Origin: an uncultured Alphaproteobacteria bacterium
GTDB lineage: Bacteria > Pseudomonadota > Alphaproteobacteria > Caulobacterales > Caulobacteraceae
DNA: 8,554 bases
Assembly (NCBI GenBank): GCA_903928755.1
Contig: CAIYSH010000299.1
Coordinates: forward strand, 1 to 8,554
Reading direction: 5' to 3'
The translations under genes and the position numbers were made by a program. A model generated the notes under the pieces. The model saw only the letters and a list, made by a program, of their open reading frames with translations. It ran no database searches and was not told where the DNA came from. Position 1 is the first letter of the stretch. The number at the start of each line of letters is the position of its first letter. This document shows positions 7,061 to 8,554 of this stretch, piece after piece.

Positions 7061-7858
7061 ATGACCAGGGCGGCTGATTTTTCGACACTGCTTTACGAGG
7101 TCGCCGACCATATCGCGGTCATCACCCTGAACCGGCCAGACCGGCGCAATGCCCTCAATCCCCCGGCCTATGCCGAAATCGAGAGGGCCTTCCGCGCGGC
7201 CAGCCAGGATCCGGATGTCCGCTGCTGTGTGGTGACGGGTGCAGATCCGGCCTTCTGCTCCGGCGAGGACGTCAAGGAAATGATGACCGGCGAGCCGGCC
7301 AAGCCGCGCCCTCCCGCCGTTCGCCAGCCGCCGACCCCCGCCGCCATGGCCGCCCTGGAGTGCGAGAAGCCGGTGATCGCCGCCGTCAATGGCGCCGCCG
7401 TCGGCTGGGGCATGGAACTGGCGCTGTATGCCGATATCCGGATCGCCTCGGAACGGGCGCGCTTCGCCGAGCTGTTCATCAAGCGGGCCCTCATCTGCGA
7501 TGTCGGGGGATTGCTCAGACTGCCAGCCATTGTCGGCCCGGCCAAGGCTGCGGAACTGCTGTTCACGGGAGACGCCATAGACGCAGCCGAAGCCCTGAGG
7601 ATCGGCCTTGTCACCCAGGTGACGCCCCATGAGGACTTGATGCCGGCCGCCATGAGCCTTGCCAGACGCATTGCCCTCAATTCCCCCCTGGCCCTGCGCT
7701 ATATGAAGGAAGGCCTTCGCAGGACCGCCTATGGCGACCCGCGCGAGGTGGGGGGCTGGGCGATCGAGGTCATCCATCGCCTGTTTGCGACAGAGGACCA
7801 CCGGGAAGGGGTCAGAAGCTTCCTGGAAAAGCGGGAGCCGGTCTTCACCGGTCGATAG
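7061..7858 (+). CDS. Enoyl-CoA hydratase/isomerase family protein (crotonase fold)
   Basis: This 265-residue cytosolic protein has a full crotonase fold and probably acts on an enoyl-CoA or related thioester. The oxyanion-hole segments are visible: AFCSGEDV (64-71) and VNGAAVGWGMELAL (109-122), the latter carrying the first acidic residue E119. The second catalytic glutamate of classical hydratases (E164 in the rat enzyme) aligns to F139 by my hand alignment, while D147 in CDVGGLLRLP aligns with the Asp of dienoyl-CoA isomerases (DVGTLQRLP). A true hydratase activity is therefore uncertain; isomerase or another crotonase reaction is possible. The segment of about residues 75-95 is a Pro/Arg-rich insertion-like loop (GEPAKPRPPAVRQPPTP). 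The start at 7061 is supported by GGAG six bases upstream. The gene stands alone on the plus strand, divergent from the peptidase and convergent with DUF1178 (28 bp between stops). No other acyl-CoA gene is in the window to specify the pathway. Confidence 0.92.
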   Translation: MTRAADFSTLLYEVADHIAVITLNRPDRRNALNPPAYAEIERAFRAASQDPDVRCCVVTGADPAFCSGEDVKEMMTGEPAKPRPPAVRQPPTPAAMAALECEKPVIAAVNGAAVGWGMELALYADIRIASERARFAELFIKRALICDVGGLLRLPAIVGPAKAAELLFTGDAIDAAEALRIGLVTQVTPHEDLMPAAMSLARRIALNSPLALRYMKEGLRRTAYGDPREVGGWAIEVIHRLFATEDHREGVRSFLEKREPVFTGR

Positions 7859-7886
7859 ATCCCGTAAAGCCCCGGGGCGAGACCGT

Positions 7887-8315
7887 CTAATTCAACTTGG
7901 GCGGCTTGATGGGTTCTCCGGGCATGGGTGCGACAGGCACCCCGTCATCGGCCAGCTTTTTTACTTCTTCCGGGGTCGCCTGACCGTAAATGCCCCGGTC
8001 CTCGGACTTGCCCTCGTGGATGGCTCGGGCCTCTCTGGCGAAGTCGTCACCCACATAGTCAAAGTTCTCTTCGACATGCCGACGGACTTCCGTCAGGGCC
8101 TCGTCGAGCATGGCGCGGGATTCCGGTGAACCCTCGACACTGCGATTTTTTGTCCCGGTGACTGCAGGGGCCATGATCTGTTTCCGCACGGATTTCGAGG
8201 CACAGACCGGACACTCCACCAGGCCCTTGGCCTGCTGGTCATCATAATCGGCCGATGCGCCGAACCAGCCTTCGAATTCGTGACCCGCGTCACAGGCCAG
8301 GGCATAGCGGATCAT
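7887..8315 (-). CDS. DUF1178 family protein, zinc-ribbon-like
   Basis: This 142-residue protein of unknown function matches the DUF1178 pattern well known in alphaproteobacteria: MIRYALAC, then H-F-EGWF, a stretch SADYDDQQAKGLV, and a CPVC knuckle. C8, H12, C35 and C38 could form a zinc ribbon similar to FmdB-type small regulatory proteins. The rest is acidic and charged, with a helical middle segment (about 65-110) and a proline-rich tail (PMPGEPIKPPKLN). It has no signal peptide or membrane segment. Its ATG overlaps the stop of the upstream amidohydrolase gene in the sequence ATGA (8312-8315), and no clear Shine-Dalgarno is seen, so its translation is probably coupled to that gene. The biochemical role is not known; the coupling suggests work in the same process as the amidohydrolase. 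Confidence 0.9.
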   Translation of the reverse strand: MIRYALACDAGHEFEGWFGASADYDDQQAKGLVECPVCASKSVRKQIMAPAVTGTKNRSVEGSPESRAMLDEALTEVRRHVEENFDYVGDDFAREARAIHEGKSEDRGIYGQATPEEVKKLADDGVPVAPMPGEPIKPPKLN

Positions 8316-8554
8316 GGCAGAACCTGAGGCGGCGCGAAGGTCCGGGCATTACGCAGGGCAGGAATGGCGGCGCGGGACTTGGCCACGGCGGCCAGATCAA
8401 GATCGACGACCAGGACGCCGGGCTCATCATGGTCGAGCTGACCCAGGATCTCGCCCCAGGGCCCGACCGCCAGGGTATGGCCCCAGGTGCCGCGTCCGTC
8501 CTCGTGGAAGCCGCCCTGGGCCGCTGCGAGAACGAAGCTGCCGGTCTCGATCGC
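8312..8554 (-). CDS. Carbon-nitrogen hydrolase (nitrilase superfamily), C-terminal part, truncated by the window
   Basis: The last 80 residues of a minus-strand gene are visible; its start lies beyond the right edge. The sequence begins AIETGSFVLAAAQGG, then HEDGRGTWGHTLAVGPWGEIL and PGVLVVDLDLAAVAKSRAAIPAL, the typical C-terminal pattern of Nit-type amidases (omega-amidase/deaminated glutathione amidase group) and related nitrilase-superfamily enzymes. The catalytic Glu-Lys-Cys residues lie in the missing part, so activity cannot be confirmed here. The TGA stop overlaps the DUF1178 start by four bases. As I recall, an order of glutaredoxin, C-N hydrolase and DUF1178 is common in alphaproteobacteria; only the last two can be seen here. 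Confidence 0.85.
   Translation of the reverse strand, partial: AIETGSFVLAAAQGGFHEDGRGTWGHTLAVGPWGEILGQLDHDEPGVLVVDLDLAAVAKSRAAIPALRNARTFAPPQVLP

Noticed and set aside
6935..7801. 289-codon N-terminal extension of the M20 peptidase frame
   Set aside because: It lies antisense to the well-conserved crotonase gene and would bury the clear signal peptide starting at the ATG at 6934.
7869..7878. Perfect palindrome GCCCCGGGGC between crotonase and DUF1178
   Set aside because: With no loop and no T-run it cannot form a good terminator, and short GC palindromes are expected by chance here.

Overview
The window is an ordinary, gene-dense, GC-rich bacterial chromosome segment. Its ClpB, the pair of a C-N hydrolase and a DUF1178 protein, and the GC-rich codon use point to an alphaproteobacterium, most likely Caulobacterales (Caulobacter/Phenylobacterium/Brevundimonas type). 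This placement comes from remembered family resemblance, not from a search. I see no IS element, tRNA, rRNA, CRISPR array, phage gene or defence system.

Layout from left to right: (1) the 3' end of a plus-strand gene for an unknown protein ending in a small beta-sandwich-like, carboxypeptidase-regulatory-like domain (to 434); (2) clpB on the minus strand (483-3065), convergent with it; (3) a large type I sulfatase on the minus strand (3197-5437); (4) a secreted M20 metallopeptidase on the minus strand (5522-6934); (5) a crotonase-fold enoyl-CoA hydratase/isomerase on the plus strand (7061-7858), divergent from the peptidase; (6) a DUF1178 zinc-ribbon-like protein on the minus strand (7887-8315); (7) the C-terminal part of a nitrilase-superfamily amidohydrolase on the minus strand, running off the right edge and overlapping the DUF1178 start by 4 bp.

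The peptidase, sulfatase and clpB genes run in the same direction with gaps of 84 and 131 bp, so read-through is possible. ClpB is a cytosolic heat-shock disaggregase and probably also has its own promoter. The amidohydrolase and DUF1178 gene form a tight, translationally coupled pair. The crotonase gene probably acts in acyl-CoA metabolism and shares a 126-bp divergent control region with the peptidase.

The most interesting material is non-coding: a 19-bp operator-like dyad (plus an extra half-site) between the peptidase and crotonase genes, and a clpB leader with two strong hairpins just upstream of its ribosome binding site. In the proteins, the sulfatase has Thr where the usual C-x-P-x-R signature has Pro, and the crotonase lacks the second catalytic Glu of classical hydratases but has an Asp at a position used by dienoyl-CoA isomerases. 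No evidently new multi-gene system was found.
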